A stretch of 64,000 nt of DNA, taken from the NCBI RefSeq assembly GCF_002374855.1, contig NZ_NWVC01000002.1, positions 1 through 64,000 on the forward strand, written 5' to 3'. Origin of the DNA: Sphingomonas adhaesiva (lineage in GTDB: Bacteria > Pseudomonadota > Alphaproteobacteria > Sphingomonadales > Sphingomonadaceae). This document shows positions 1-10,119 of the stretch, in pieces (position 1 is the first letter of the stretch; the number at the start of each line of letters is the position of its first letter). The notes under the pieces are model-generated. The model had not been told where the DNA came from. It did not search any database and saw only the letters and a program-made list of their open reading frames with translations. Position numbers and translations under genes: made by a program.

Positions 1-73
1 CACCGACGTGCTGATCGTCCCGCGCGGACGCAGCCAGGACGTCAAACTGCTGCTGGATGCGATGAAGAAGTAA
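1..73 (+). CDS. C-terminal tail of an unidentified protein
   Basis: An open frame enters from the left edge in frame 2 and ends at a TAA at 71-73. The visible tail, about 23 residues, ends in DVKLLLDAMKK. It is too short to assign to a family. It converges on the next gene, whose stop codon lies only a few bases away on the other strand. Confidence 0.5.
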   Translation, partial: TDVLIVPRGRSQDVKLLLDAMKK

Positions 74-76
74 CGC

Positions 77-529
77 TCAGCCGCTCACCAGCCACGCCCA
101 GCACGCCGCCAGCCCGACGCAGCCGACCAACAGCTGCGGCGGGCGCAATCGCGCGAAATGGGCCGGGGCATTGCCTGACAGCGCCGCACGCCGGTCGAGC
201 AGCGCCGCCAGCGCATAACCCGCCGTCAACAACGCCACCGCGATCGCCGCGCGCGGCACCACCAGCGCCAGCCCCGCGATCGTGACATAGGCGATCGCCG
301 CGGCCAGCTCGACGCTTGTCGACGCCCCCGGCGTCGCGAACCCGAACCCGCGCCGCACTCCGCCGATGAACGACAGGATCAACGCGCCCCAGATCACCGC
401 CAGCTGCACCGCCAGCACCGGCCATCCGCCGGGCAGCAGCCACACGCCGATCCCCGCCGCGACGAGCGGCAGCATCGGGCCATAGCCGAAGACGATACTG
501 GCGGTGGGGATGCGCGGTTCGGATTCCAT
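77..529 (-). CDS. DUF3429 family membrane protein
   Basis: The product is 150 residues and consists almost entirely of hydrophobic segments: about four to five predicted membrane helices broken by a short basic loop (GGVRRGFGF near residues 56-64) and an arginine pair near residue 113. The pattern and length fit the DUF3429 inner-membrane family, whose function is unknown. An ATG at 527-529 starts the frame. It points the same way as the downstream-oriented Uma2-like gene, 27 bp away, so the two could share a transcript. Family assignment is from recall of the sequence pattern. Confidence 0.6.
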   Translation of the reverse strand: MESEPRIPTASIVFGYGPMLPLVAAGIGVWLLPGGWPVLAVQLAVIWGALILSFIGGVRRGFGFATPGASTSVELAAAIAYVTIAGLALVVPRAAIAVALLTAGYALAALLDRRAALSGNAPAHFARLRPPQLLVGCVGLAACWAWLVSG

Positions 530-556
530 GCGCCGCGCAACGCACGAAGCGGGCGA

Positions 557-1120
557 TCAGTCGCGCGCGAAGATCTCGTCGTGCGGGATGACGATATCGA
601 GCGAGGGGAGCGCGACGTCATGCGGTTGTGCGAACAGGTCGTCGCGCCATGACGTCGGGCCCAGCCGCTGGACGACGCGGCTCAACTCGCGATCGGGATC
701 GACGAAGACGATCGTGTCGACCGATAGCAGCGTCCGATAACTGGCGAGCTTCTCGTTCTCGTCGACGCGCGCGGTCGATGGCGACAGAACCTCGACGATA
801 ACCACCGGATCGTCGAACGCGCGCCTCGCCTCACGTTCCGCCGACGCCGGATTGCCGCAAAATACGCTGACGTCGGGATAGCGAAGTTCGTCGTCGCGCA
901 CACGCACGCCCATGTCGGAATTGTACGCCCTGCATCCGCTGCCACGCAACCGCGCGTGAAGATAGGCGAGGATGTTGCTGGCGACGCGCGAGTGGGCCGG
1001 CGTGCCCCCGGTCATCATGCGGATCGTGCCATCGATCAGCTCGAACTTGCGGTCGGTACCAAAATCGATGTCGAGGAACTGCTCGACGGTGATCGGCTGA
1101 TAGACGGCGTCGTTGCGCAT
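557..1120 (-). CDS. Uma2 family (DUF820) PD-(D/E)XK-like protein
   Basis: The product is 187 residues when started at the ATG at 1120; a TTG five codons upstream is also possible. It has the Uma2 pattern: an N-terminal segment with FELIDGTIR, a central LRYPDVSVFCG block carrying the proline-aspartate of the nuclease-like core, then VVIVEVLSPSTARVD with the glutamate, and ENEKLASYRTL. Uma2 proteins have a restriction-endonuclease-like fold, are abundant in cyanobacteria and of unproven function. I see no toxin, transposase or other mobile gene beside it. No clear Shine-Dalgarno sequence precedes the start. Confidence 0.75.
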   Translation of the reverse strand: MRNDAVYQPITVEQFLDIDFGTDRKFELIDGTIRMMTGGTPAHSRVASNILAYLHARLRGSGCRAYNSDMGVRVRDDELRYPDVSVFCGNPASAEREARRAFDDPVVIVEVLSPSTARVDENEKLASYRTLLSVDTIVFVDPDRELSRVVQRLGPTSWRDDLFAQPHDVALPSLDIVIPHDEIFARD

Positions 1121-1156
1121 GCCGGCATCATACAAGGTTGGCGATCGTATGACAAA

Positions 1157-1183
1157 GGGCCGGCGGATCGCTCCGCCGGCCCC
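1157..1183 (-). terminator. Hairpin with short T run, possible terminator
   Basis: An 11-bp perfect stem (GGGCCGGCGGA / TCCGCCGGCCC) with a 4-nt loop. On the minus strand the stem is followed by CTTTG, so it could end transcription from groL about 120 bp upstream. It resembles the stem at 34084-34109, which has a better T run. Confidence 0.45.
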
Positions 1184-1259
1184 TTGCCGTGGCGTGGCAG
1201 CGGCAGAGCCGCTGCCGGACGTCGAACCGGTCGGGCGTTGTCCGCCGGCCGTCCGAGCC

Positions 1260-1300
1260 GATGCGTGTCCTGCGCCAGCGTCGCTGGCGCAGGACGCATC
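1260..1300. repeat. Long near-perfect inverted repeat after groL
   Basis: The arms TCCTGCGCCAGC and GCTGGCGCAGGA, extended by GATGCG/CGCATC with a 2-nt bulge, form a strong hairpin directly after the groL stop codon. No T run follows on either strand. It probably acts as a 3' stabiliser or a weak terminator of groESL mRNA. Confidence 0.6.
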
Positions 1301-1304
1301 CGGC

Positions 1305-3028
<1,724 letters not shown>

Positions 3029-3038
3029 AAACCGTTCC

Positions 3039-3326
3039 TCAGGCGATGATGCCGAGGATGTCCGATTCCTTCATGATGAGCAGGTCTTCGCCGTTCACCT
3101 TGACCTCGGTGCCGGACCACTTGCCGAACAGGATGCGGTCGCCGGCCTTGACGTCCAGCGGGGCGACCTCGCCCTTGTCGTTCTTGGCGCCGGCGCCGGC
3201 GGCGACGACTTCGCCTTCCTGCGGCTTTTCCTTGGCGGTGTCGGGAATGATGATCCCGCCGGCCGTCTTCTCCTCCGCCTCGACGCGGCGGACGAGAACG
3301 CGGTCGTGCAACGGACGAAAGTTCAT
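3039..3326 (-). CDS. groES: Co-chaperonin GroES (Hsp10)
   Basis: This 95-residue heptameric lid of the GroEL chamber has the normal length. It contains [19 protein letters not shown], the mobile-loop region, and ends with the [12 protein letters not shown] and ILGIIA blocks. The ATG at 3324-3326 is preceded by GAGG at a good distance; an upstream frame extension of 14 codons is rejected because [10 protein letters not shown] is the family start. It leads the groESL operon behind a CIRCE operator and a TTGACG/CATATC promoter. Confidence 0.98.
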   Translation of the reverse strand: MNFRPLHDRVLVRRVEAEEKTAGGIIIPDTAKEKPQEGEVVAAGAGAKNDKGEVAPLDVKAGDRILFGKWSGTEVKVNGEDLLIMKESDILGIIA

Positions 3327-3362
3327 TGCTCTTACCTCTTCTAAGGGCATGTGACACATTTT

Positions 3363-3387
3363 TGGCACTCACCGAAGTCGAGTGCCA
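3363..3387 (-). promoter_or_regulatory. CIRCE operator (HrcA site) for groESL
   Basis: A perfect inverted repeat TGGCACTC-N9-GAGTGCCA lies 37 bp upstream of the groES start. It matches the CIRCE consensus TTAGCACTC-N9-GAGTGCTAA at the conserved core and spacer. CIRCE is bound by HrcA, which represses chaperonin genes until heat titrates GroEL. It falls immediately downstream of the predicted -10 box, where a bound repressor would block initiation. hrcA is not in this window. Confidence 0.92.
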
Positions 3388-3395
3388 GCGGTGCG

Positions 3396-3424
3396 GATAT
3401 GTGGTCGCTCCCCCGCCCCGTCAA
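3396..3424 (-). promoter_or_regulatory. groESL promoter (-35 TTGACG, -10 CATATC)
   Basis: On the minus strand TTGACG (3419-3424) and CATATC (3396-3401) are separated by 17 bp and stand just before the CIRCE element. The boxes fit a housekeeping-type promoter better than the CTTG-N17-C(C/T)TAT pattern seen before dnaK. The -35 box overlaps a short CCCCG/CGGGG hairpin. Confidence 0.6.
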
Positions 3425-3443
3425 CGGGGTCGGGAACCTTTTT

Positions 3444-4850
3444 TCAGGCAGCGCGTGCGGGCAGCAGGCCCAGCCGCTCGCGCATCGACCAGCGCCACAG
3501 CAGCAGCGCGGACACCACGCCCAGCCCCGCGGCCAGCCCCCACCAGATGCCGATCGCCTGCCAGCCCAGCGTGAAGCCCAGGAAGGCGGCGGTGCCGAAC
3601 CCCATCACCCAGTAACCGAACACCTGGATCATCATCGGCACGCGCGTGTCCTGCACTCCGCGCAGGACGCCGGCGGCCACCGCCTGCGCCCCGTCGACCA
3701 GCTGGAAGATCGCCGCGACGCCCAGCAGCTGCGCCGCCAGCGCCGCCACCGCCACCTCGCGCGCGGGGTCGACATAGGCGCGTACCAGCAGGTGCGGCAC
3801 CGCCCACAGCACCGCCGCGGTCGCCACCATCACCCCGATGCCCAGCGCGATCGCCACCCCGCCCGCGCGCCCGACCCAGGCGGCGTCGCGCGCGCCATAG
3901 GCGAAGCCGACGCGGATCGTCGCGGCCTGCGCCAGCCCGAACGGGATCTGGAACGCGATCGCCGCGATGTTGAGCGCGACCGCATGCGCGTCGATCGCGG
4001 TGACGGAGATCAACCCCATCAACAGCCCGGCGCCGCCGAACAATCCGCCCTCCGCGACCCAGCCTAACGCGATCGGCGCGCCCAGCTTCACGATCTCGCG
4101 CATACGCGACCATTCGGTGCGCCACCATTTGCCGAACAGGTGGAACCGGCGCAGCTTGTGGTCGCTCACCAGGATCGCGGCATAGGCCAGGCAGCTGGCG
4201 AAGGAGACCGTGACGCTCGCCAGCGCCGACCCCTCCAGCCCCAGCGCGGGGAAGCCGCCGTTGCCGAACACCAGGCACCAGTTGGCGAGGATCGCGACGC
4301 CCAGCGCCAGCAACGTCACCACCATCGCCCAGCCCGGCCGCCCCAGCGCCGCCGCGGTCATCCGCATCAGCGCGGACAGGACCGCGGGCAGCACCGCCAG
4401 CGACAGGATGCGGCAGAACACGCCCGCGCGCGCCGCCACCGCCGCGTCCTGCCCCGCCAGCCGCAGCAGCGGTTCGGCGATGTTCAGCAGCGCGACGACC
4501 ACGATCGTCCCCAGCACCGCCAGCCACATCGCCATGCGGAACGACCGGCGCACCTGCCGCACCGCGCCGATCCGCGCGCCCAGCGCCGCGGCGATCAGCG
4601 GCTCGGCCGCGCCGACCAGTCCGACCAGCGCGAACGCCAGCACGTTGAACAGGAACACCCCCAGCGTCGCCGCGGCGAATTCCACCGGCCCCAGCCGCGC
4701 GACGAACACCACGTCGACCGCGAACACCGCCATCTGCAACAGGTTCGCGCCCACCAGCGGCCCGGCCAGCGCCAGCAGCGCGCGCAGCTCGTCGCGCCAC
4801 GTCTCCGGCGGCGTCTCGGTCAGCGGGGAAAGGGCGGCATGGCCGTGCAT
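3444..4850 (-). CDS. MATE family multidrug efflux transporter (NorM-like)
   Basis: This inner-membrane exporter drives out cationic drugs or dyes by Na+ or H+ antiport. The product is 468 residues from the ATG at 4850. It has about 12 hydrophobic segments and the internal two-fold repeat of MatE domains (first near residues 25-190, second near 250-410), with the MATE motifs LVGANLLQMAVFAVD and LGWVAEGGLFG. Upstream in-frame codons to 4916 are open but polar and unlike the family. It lies on the same strand as groES but is separated from it by the groESL promoter. Confidence 0.88.
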   Translation of the reverse strand: MHGHAALSPLTETPPETWRDELRALLALAGPLVGANLLQMAVFAVDVVFVARLGPVEFAAATLGVFLFNVLAFALVGLVGAAEPLIAAALGARIGAVRQVRRSFRMAMWLAVLGTIVVVALLNIAEPLLRLAGQDAAVAARAGVFCRILSLAVLPAVLSALMRMTAAALGRPGWAMVVTLLALGVAILANWCLVFGNGGFPALGLEGSALASVTVSFASCLAYAAILVSDHKLRRFHLFGKWWRTEWSRMREIVKLGAPIALGWVAEGGLFGGAGLLMGLISVTAIDAHAVALNIAAIAFQIPFGLAQAATIRVGFAYGARDAAWVGRAGGVAIALGIGVMVATAAVLWAVPHLLVRAYVDPAREVAVAALAAQLLGVAAIFQLVDGAQAVAAGVLRGVQDTRVPMMIQVFGYWVMGFGTAAFLGFTLGWQAIGIWWGLAAGLGVVSALLLWRWSMRERLGLLPARAA

Positions 4851-4956
4851 GGCGCGCGCGATAGGCCATATCGGGACGCGGCGCCACTCATGTGGCGTAT
4901 TGCTCGATTGATACACGTCGCGCTACACCCGTGGACGACGGGCGCTTGGCCCAGGG

Positions 4957-6846
4957 ATGGGACGGAAGATGAAGCTGGTTCGCGGCGCCTGGAAACTGCT
5001 GGTGGGGATCAAGGACGCGCTGGTGCTGGTCGCCATGCTGCTGTTCTTCGGCCTGCTGTTCGCCGCGCTCAACGCGCGCTCCCGGCCTGCCGCGATCAGG
5101 GACGGCGCGCTGGTGCTGGAGCTGAACGGCCCGATCGTGGAACAGCCGGAGGACGTCGCCCCGCTGGCGATGCTCAGCGGGCAGCAGATCGGCAACCAGT
5201 ATCGCTTGCGCGACGTGCTGCGCGCGATCGACCTGGCACGCGAGGACAAGCGCGTGAAGGCGATCGTCGTCGATCTCGACAAGTTCGGCGGCGCCTACCC
5301 CGCCGCGCTGGGCGAGGTGCAGGAGGCGCTGATGAAGGCGCGCGCCGCGGGCAAGCCGGTGCTGGCCTATGCCACCGCCTATACCGACGGCGGCTACCGC
5401 CTTGCCTCGGCCGCCAGCGAGATCTGGATGGACCCGATGGGCGGCACGTTGTTCATGGGGCCGGGCGGCAGCCAGCTGTTCTACAAGGGGCTGCTCGACA
5501 AGCTGGGCGTCAATGCGCACGTCTATCGCGTCGGCAAGTTCAAGTCGGCGGTCGAACCCTATACCCGCACCGACCAGAGCCCCGAATCGCGGGAGGCGTC
5601 GCAGGCGCTGTACGGCGCGCTGATCGACCAGTGGCGCGAATCGATCGCGCGCGCGCGGCCCAAGGCGCAGGTCGCCGGGTTGCTGACCCAGCCGGCGCAG
5701 CTGGTCCAGGCCGCCGGCGGCAATCTGGCGCAGGTCGATCTGAACGCGGGTCTGGTCGACAAGCTGGGCGACCGCATCGCCTTCGGCCGCCGCGTCGCCC
5801 AACTGGCGGGCAGCGACGACAAGAAGCCGGCGGGCAATTTCATGTCGATCAGATATCAAAGCTATGTCGACGCGCATCCCTTGCCCAAGAAGGGCCGGAT
5901 CGGCGTCCTGACCGTCGCCGGGCAGATCATCGACGGCCAATCGCAACAGGGCAATGCCGGCGGCGATACCGTCTCCGACCTCCTCTATCGCGGGCTGATC
6001 GACCAGGATCTGAAGGCGCTGGTGCTGCGCGTCGATTCGCCGGGTGGGTCGGTGCTGGCGTCGGAGAAGATCCGCCGCGCCGTGCTGGAGGCGAAGCGCC
6101 GCGGGCTGCCGGTCGTCGTGTCGATGGGCGGGCTGGCCGCGTCGGGCGGTTACTGGATCTCCACGCCGGGCGACGTGATTTTCGCGGAGCCGGGGACGAT
6201 CACCGGGTCGATCGGCATCTTCGCGGTCCTGCCCACCTTCGAACGGACGCTGGCCAAGATCGGCCTGTCGACCGACGGGGTGCGCACCACGCCGCTGTCG
6301 GGCCAGCCGGACATCCTCGGCGGCACCTCGCCCGAGCTGGACGTGGTGGCGCAGGCCGGGGTCGAGCACGGCTATCGCGAATTCATCGCCCGCGTGTCGC
6401 AGTCGCGAAAGCTGTCGCCCGCGCGGGTGGACGAAATCGGCCAGGGCCGCGTGTGGATCGGCGGGGTCGCGCACCAGCTGAAGCTGGTCGACCGCTTCGG
6501 CGGGCTGGACGCCGCGGTTCGGGAAGCCGCGCGCCGCGCGAAGCTGGACGTCGCCAGCCCCGATGTGGTGTGGCTCGACAAGAAGCCCGGCTTCGCCGCC
6601 GAACTGGCGCGCCAGATCGCCAGCAACGAGGATGACGATGCCGGCGCCCCCGCCGACGCGCTCGGCCGGATCGCATGGCAGCAGCAGCAGGTGATGGCGA
6701 CCGCGCTGGGCGATGCGCGCCGGCTGGTCGCGGGCGGCGGCGGGGTGCGCGCACAATGCCTGGAATGCGGCGGGCTGGGGCCGATGCGCGCCAGCGCCGC
6801 GGATCGCACCTTGTGGCAAATGGTGCTGGCCAAGCTGGGCTGGTGA
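4957..6846 (+). CDS. sppA: Signal peptide peptidase SppA, 67K type
   Basis: This membrane-bound serine protease (peptidase family S49) degrades cleaved signal peptides. The product is 629 residues with one N-terminal membrane helix (about residues 20-43) and tandem S49 domains, the long E. coli-type architecture. The catalytic dyad is visible: Lys196 in GKFKSAVEP and Ser396 in AASGGYW, equivalent to E. coli K209 and S409. A second ATG at 4969 has a slightly better ribosome site. The C-terminus after about residue 555 is an extension rich in Gln/Ala with a CxxC pair (QCLECGG) that I do not recognise. It overlaps the next ORF at TGATG. Confidence 0.93.
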   Translation: MGRKMKLVRGAWKLLVGIKDALVLVAMLLFFGLLFAALNARSRPAAIRDGALVLELNGPIVEQPEDVAPLAMLSGQQIGNQYRLRDVLRAIDLAREDKRVKAIVVDLDKFGGAYPAALGEVQEALMKARAAGKPVLAYATAYTDGGYRLASAASEIWMDPMGGTLFMGPGGSQLFYKGLLDKLGVNAHVYRVGKFKSAVEPYTRTDQSPESREASQALYGALIDQWRESIARARPKAQVAGLLTQPAQLVQAAGGNLAQVDLNAGLVDKLGDRIAFGRRVAQLAGSDDKKPAGNFMSIRYQSYVDAHPLPKKGRIGVLTVAGQIIDGQSQQGNAGGDTVSDLLYRGLIDQDLKALVLRVDSPGGSVLASEKIRRAVLEAKRRGLPVVVSMGGLAASGGYWISTPGDVIFAEPGTITGSIGIFAVLPTFERTLAKIGLSTDGVRTTPLSGQPDILGGTSPELDVVAQAGVEHGYREFIARVSQSRKLSPARVDEIGQGRVWIGGVAHQLKLVDRFGGLDAAVREAARRAKLDVASPDVVWLDKKPGFAAELARQIASNEDDDAGAPADALGRIAWQQQQVMATALGDARRLVAGGGGVRAQCLECGGLGPMRASAADRTLWQMVLAKLGW

Positions 6847-6863
6847 TGCAAGGGGGCGTCGCG

Positions 6864-7442
6864 ATGACCCAGGGACCGATCACCATCCGCCCCGCGACCG
6901 CCGCCGATGCCGCCGCGATCGCCGCCATCTACGCCCCTTACGTCCTGTCGGGCACGGTATCGTTCGAGAACGAGGCGCCCGACGCGCGGCAAATCCGCGC
7001 GCGCATGGCCGCGTCGGACGGGCTGTATCCGTGGATCGTCGCCACCTCGGGCGACGACGGCGACGGCGCGGGCGTGCTCGCCTACGCCTATGCCACGCGC
7101 TTCCGCGACCGGCCGGCCTATCGCTACGTCGTCGAAACCTCGATCTACGTCGCCGGGGGCACGCAGCGGCAGGGCGTCGGGCGGCTGCTGTACGAGGCGC
7201 TGGTCGACACGCTGCGCGCGCAGGGCTTCACCCAGGCGATCGGTGTCATCTCGCTACCCAACGACGCCTCGATCACGCTGCACGAAGCGGTCGGTTTCCG
7301 CCGCGCGGGCGTCTATCGCGAAATCGGGTATAAGCAGGGGCGCTGGATTGACGTCGGCTTCTGGCAGTGCGAACTGAACCCGTCCGCCGTGCCCCCGGCC
7401 GAACCCCGCCCGTTCAGCGAAACCGGGGTCGTGCGCGCCTGA
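6864..7442 (+). CDS. GNAT acetyltransferase, phosphinothricin/methionine-sulfone type
   Basis: This is a Gcn5-family N-acetyltransferase of 192 residues. The N-terminal ITIRPATAADAAAIAAIYAPYV, the acetyl-CoA motif GGTQRQGVGRLLYEAL and the ALHEAVGF-like segment LHEAVGFRRAGVYRE fit the phosphinothricin or L-methionine sulfoximine acetyltransferase subgroup (PAT, MnaT, MddA). Members often detoxify amino-acid analogues. I chose the ATG at 6864, which has AGGGGG eight bases upstream; an ATG at 6846 overlaps the sppA stop and is an alternative. The exact substrate is not visible. Confidence 0.85.
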   Translation: MTQGPITIRPATAADAAAIAAIYAPYVLSGTVSFENEAPDARQIRARMAASDGLYPWIVATSGDDGDGAGVLAYAYATRFRDRPAYRYVVETSIYVAGGTQRQGVGRLLYEALVDTLRAQGFTQAIGVISLPNDASITLHEAVGFRRAGVYREIGYKQGRWIDVGFWQCELNPSAVPPAEPRPFSETGVVRA

Positions 7443-7449
7443 CCCGCGT

Positions 7450-8097
7450 TCAGCGCTGCGCGTCGCCATAGGCGGGCAGCGCCAGCCGGAACCGGATCGC
7501 CGCCGCGCGCAGGCCGAATCCGGCGACGCCCGCTACCGCGGCGGCCAGCCACGGGTCGACGCCGATCGTGCGCAGCGCCACGTACAGCCCCGCCGCCAGC
7601 GCGGCGGCGGTGACGTACAGCTCCGGGCGCATCAGGATCGACGGCTCGCCCGCCAGCACGTCGCGGATGATCCCGCCGACACACCCCGTCATCACCCCCA
7701 TCAGCGCGGCGGGCAGCGGCGGCACGCCGTAACCCAGCGCCTTGGCCGCGCCGTAGACGGCATAGGCGGCCAGCCCGATGGCGTCGAACCAGTCGAGCGC
7801 CGCGCCGCGCCACCAGCGTGCCGGCGTGATCCAGATCACCAGCGCCATGATCAGGCACACCGACGCCGCGCGCGCATCGTGCACCCAGAACACCGGCGCG
7901 CCGATCAGCAGGTCGCGCACCGTGCCCCCGCCGACCCCGGTAATCAGCGCGAAGAAGGCGAACGTCACCAGCGTCTGCCCGCGCCGCGCCGCCGCCAGCG
8001 CGCCGGACGCCGCGAACAGCGCCAGCCCCGCGACGTCCAGCCACGGCGCGAACGCGGGCAGCAGGACCTGCGGCGTCAGCACGTCCGCGGGCGGCAT
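7450..8097 (-). CDS. TRIC-like / UPF0126 (YicG) membrane channel protein
   Basis: The 215-residue product has about seven membrane segments in two related halves. Each half carries a glycine-rich turn followed by Arg-Asp: GVGGGTVRDLL near residue 55 and GCVGGIIRDVL near residue 140. This duplicated G-G-x-x-R-D signature is typical of the UPF0126 family, related to trimeric intracellular cation channels. The start at 8097 follows the stop of the thioesterase gene by 8 bp. Together with two thioesterase genes it forms a compact three-gene run on the minus strand. Confidence 0.85.
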   Translation of the reverse strand: MPPADVLTPQVLLPAFAPWLDVAGLALFAASGALAAARRGQTLVTFAFFALITGVGGGTVRDLLIGAPVFWVHDARAASVCLIMALVIWITPARWWRGAALDWFDAIGLAAYAVYGAAKALGYGVPPLPAALMGVMTGCVGGIIRDVLAGEPSILMRPELYVTAAALAAGLYVALRTIGVDPWLAAAVAGVAGFGLRAAAIRFRLALPAYGDAQR

Positions 8098-8105
8098 CGC
8101 GCCGG

Positions 8106-8492
8106 TCAGTCCCGCTCGATCAGATAGTTCATCCGCGCCGCCGCGATCGGCCGCGCGCGGTCGTCCTGCCACGCCACCGCCTCGACATTGGCGACGCGAT
8201 TGCCCAGCCGGGTGATGATCCCCGCCGCCAGCGTGTCATGGTCGCGCCCGCCGCGCATGAAATCGACGGTGACGTTGATCGGCTTGATCCGCCCCCCGCC
8301 CTCCTCCGCCAGCGCGTGGCGCAGCGCGGCGATCGCGGCGACCTCCAGCAGGCCGGAAATCGCCCCGCCCTGCAGGAATCCGGGGCGGCCGATCACCGCC
8401 TCGGCGAACGGCATCCGCATCACCGGCGTCCCGTCCCCGGCATATTCCAGCTGCGCGCCCAGCAGCGCGGCATAGGGCGGCAGGCGCATCAC
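8106..8492 (-). CDS. PaaI-type hotdog thioesterase, second of a pair
   Basis: The 128-residue product has the hotdog-fold thioesterase pattern: GGAISGLLEVAAIAAL on the central helix and INVTVDFMRGGRDHDTLAAG on the strand. These enzymes hydrolyse acyl-CoA thioesters in the cytoplasm. The usual catalytic acidic residue on the central helix appears here as LLE. Its ATG overlaps the stop of the upstream thioesterase by four bases (ATGA), so the two are translationally coupled and may form a heteromer. Confidence 0.8.
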   Translation of the reverse strand: MMRLPPYAALLGAQLEYAGDGTPVMRMPFAEAVIGRPGFLQGGAISGLLEVAAIAALRHALAEEGGGRIKPINVTVDFMRGGRDHDTLAAGIITRLGNRVANVEAVAWQDDRARPIAAARMNYLIERD

Positions 8493-8938
8493 GGCGTCAC
8501 CCTGGGATAGCTGCCGCTGGGCACCATGAACGTCGCGGCGACATGCGCGACCGGATCGTCGATGTCGCCGTCATGCGCGATCCCGCGCGTGAACGAGATC
8601 GACCGCGCCACGCGAAGGCATTCGGCACGCCCGATCACCGTCCGCCCCGGCCGCGCCGGGCGCAGATAGTCGATCCGCAGGTCGACCGTGGCGTGCGGCA
8701 CGAACGTCGCGATGCGGTTCCACACCGCCAGGCTGGTAGCGATATCCATCATCGCGATGATCGGCCCCGACGCGATCACGCCGCTGTCCTCGTCGCCGAT
8801 CATATCCTCGGCATAGGGCATCGCCAGCTCGACCCAGTCGGCGTCGCGCGCATGGAAACGGATGCCCAGCCGCCCGCCGTGCCCGCCGAAGCGACGCAGG
8901 TCGATCTGGTCCATCATCTTGGCCGGATTGAACGTCAT
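8489..8938 (-). CDS. PaaI-type hotdog thioesterase, first of a pair
   Basis: This 149-residue hotdog-fold protein has IASGPIIAMMDIATSLAVW on the central helix with an aspartate at the expected catalytic place, and VDLRIDYLRPARPG on the following strand. It is probably an acyl-CoA thioesterase related to PaaI/YbgC. It heads the thioesterase-thioesterase-channel run. The two thioesterases are clearly diverged rather than a recent duplication, and the substrate is unknown. Confidence 0.82.
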   Translation of the reverse strand: MTFNPAKMMDQIDLRRFGGHGGRLGIRFHARDADWVELAMPYAEDMIGDEDSGVIASGPIIAMMDIATSLAVWNRIATFVPHATVDLRIDYLRPARPGRTVIGRAECLRVARSISFTRGIAHDGDIDDPVAHVAATFMVPSGSYPRVTP

Positions 8939-9052
8939 CGCGCCGCCCTATACGCCCGCGCGCGCACCACGCAACGTTGCAGCGTTTTAACTAACGCCGC
9001 CGCCCGCGCCGCCACACGATGGGCGCATCGTTTCGACGCAGTGGGGGCAAGG

Positions 9053-9226
9053 ATGACGAAGGTCGCGTTGGGCAGTTCACGGCGGATCGACATCGTCGAC
9101 ATCCCCGATCTGGCGACGATGATCGCCCCGGCGGGCAGCGTGCGCACCGCCGAACGCGGCGCGGACCATATCTGCGATTACATCGTCGAGCTGGTGATCC
9201 TGATCCAGTCCGATCCGCGGCCGTGA
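9053..9226 (+). CDS. 57-residue unrecognised peptide leading a coupled cassette
   Basis: A short ORF starts at ATG 9053, preceded by a purine-rich GGGGGCAAGG, and ends at TGA 9224-9226, overlapping the GTG start of the next gene by four bases (GTGA). The peptide begins MTKVALGSSRRIDIVDIPDL, contains a GADHICDYIVE segment with its only Cys and His, and ends SDPRP. It is not a recognisable family to me. Its size, first position and coupling to two larger genes make a precursor or partner peptide possible, but that is inference. Confidence 0.55.
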   Translation: MTKVALGSSRRIDIVDIPDLATMIAPAGSVRTAERGADHICDYIVELVILIQSDPRP

Positions 9227-10119
9227 TCCCGTCGCGCGCGGCGCTCGCCGCCGCGGCGGAACGGTCGGCGCCGATCGCGCGGGCGTGGCATGACGGCGAT
9301 GCGGTGCGCCATGCCACCGCCGCCTTCGCCGCGCTGGCGCCCGACGATGCGGATCGGGTGGCGGATGCCGCCGCGACGCTGTTGGCCGATGCCGCGTGGA
9401 TCGCCGCGCTGCTCGCCCCGCTGGCCGCCGCGCTGCGCGAGGATCCGTGGTTCGACGCCCCCTTGCGCGTCGCGCGCGACACGCGGCGCACCGTGGTGCG
9501 GTTGCTGGACCTGCCCGCCGCCACCGTCTCCGCGACGGTCGCGGTGGGCGATCCGGACGCCGCGACGCTGACCGTCCCGGGACGGCTGGCGGTGACGCGC
9601 TACCACCGCGCGCGCGGCGCGCGGCTGCTGCGCTGGGACGCCGGACCGCCCGACGCCGCCTATGCGCTACCGCTCGCCGCGCTGCCCGTCATCGACCTTC
9701 ACGACGGGCTGGTGCTGCGTACCGACGGCCGGCGCGAGGCGATGTTGATCGACGCCGCCGCCCCGGTCGCCACCGTCACCGTCGCGACCCGTGCGCCCGT
9801 CATGGTGCGCGAGTACGAACGCGCGACCGGCCGCCTGCTGCGCATCGCCACCGGCGACGAGGCGGCATCGCGCACCCACATGCTGCTGACGCTGCTGCGC
9901 ATCGCCGGCCGCACCGACGCGGGCGACCGCTTCGATGCGGCGACCCGTGCCGATGCCTTCCACCTGCGCTGGGAGGCGATGCGCGAATGGCTGGCGCTCG
10001 ACGCCGATGCCGCATTGCCGCGCCTGCGCGAACTGGCGGCGGGCGATCCGCATGGCGAGGTGCGCGCCACCGCCGCCGCGACGCTCGCCCGGATCGGGAG
10101 CGCGCCATGCCCCGCCTGA
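9223..10119 (+). CDS. Unknown 298-residue protein of the peptide cassette
   Basis: Translation starts at GTG 9223 inside the stop of the 57-residue ORF. The product is alanine-rich. A middle part (residues 105-215) looks beta-rich, with IDLHDGLVLRTDGRRE and VMVREYERATGRLLRI, and the C-terminus resembles a single HEAT-type repeat (LRELAAGDPHGEVRATAAATLARI). I cannot assign a function. It overlaps the following gene by 13 bases. Both proteins end in a HEAT-like helix pair, so they may be distant relatives. Confidence 0.6.
   Translation: MIPSRAALAAAAERSAPIARAWHDGDAVRHATAAFAALAPDDADRVADAAATLLADAAWIAALLAPLAAALREDPWFDAPLRVARDTRRTVVRLLDLPAATVSATVAVGDPDAATLTVPGRLAVTRYHRARGARLLRWDAGPPDAAYALPLAALPVIDLHDGLVLRTDGRREAMLIDAAAPVATVTVATRAPVMVREYERATGRLLRIATGDEAASRTHMLLTLLRIAGRTDAGDRFDAATRADAFHLRWEAMREWLALDADAALPRLRELAAGDPHGEVRATAAATLARIGSAPCPA

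Noticed and set aside
557..1120. Uma2-like gene as part of a mobile or defence island
   Set aside because: Its neighbours are housekeeping genes and there are no transposase, repeat or toxin-antitoxin signs.
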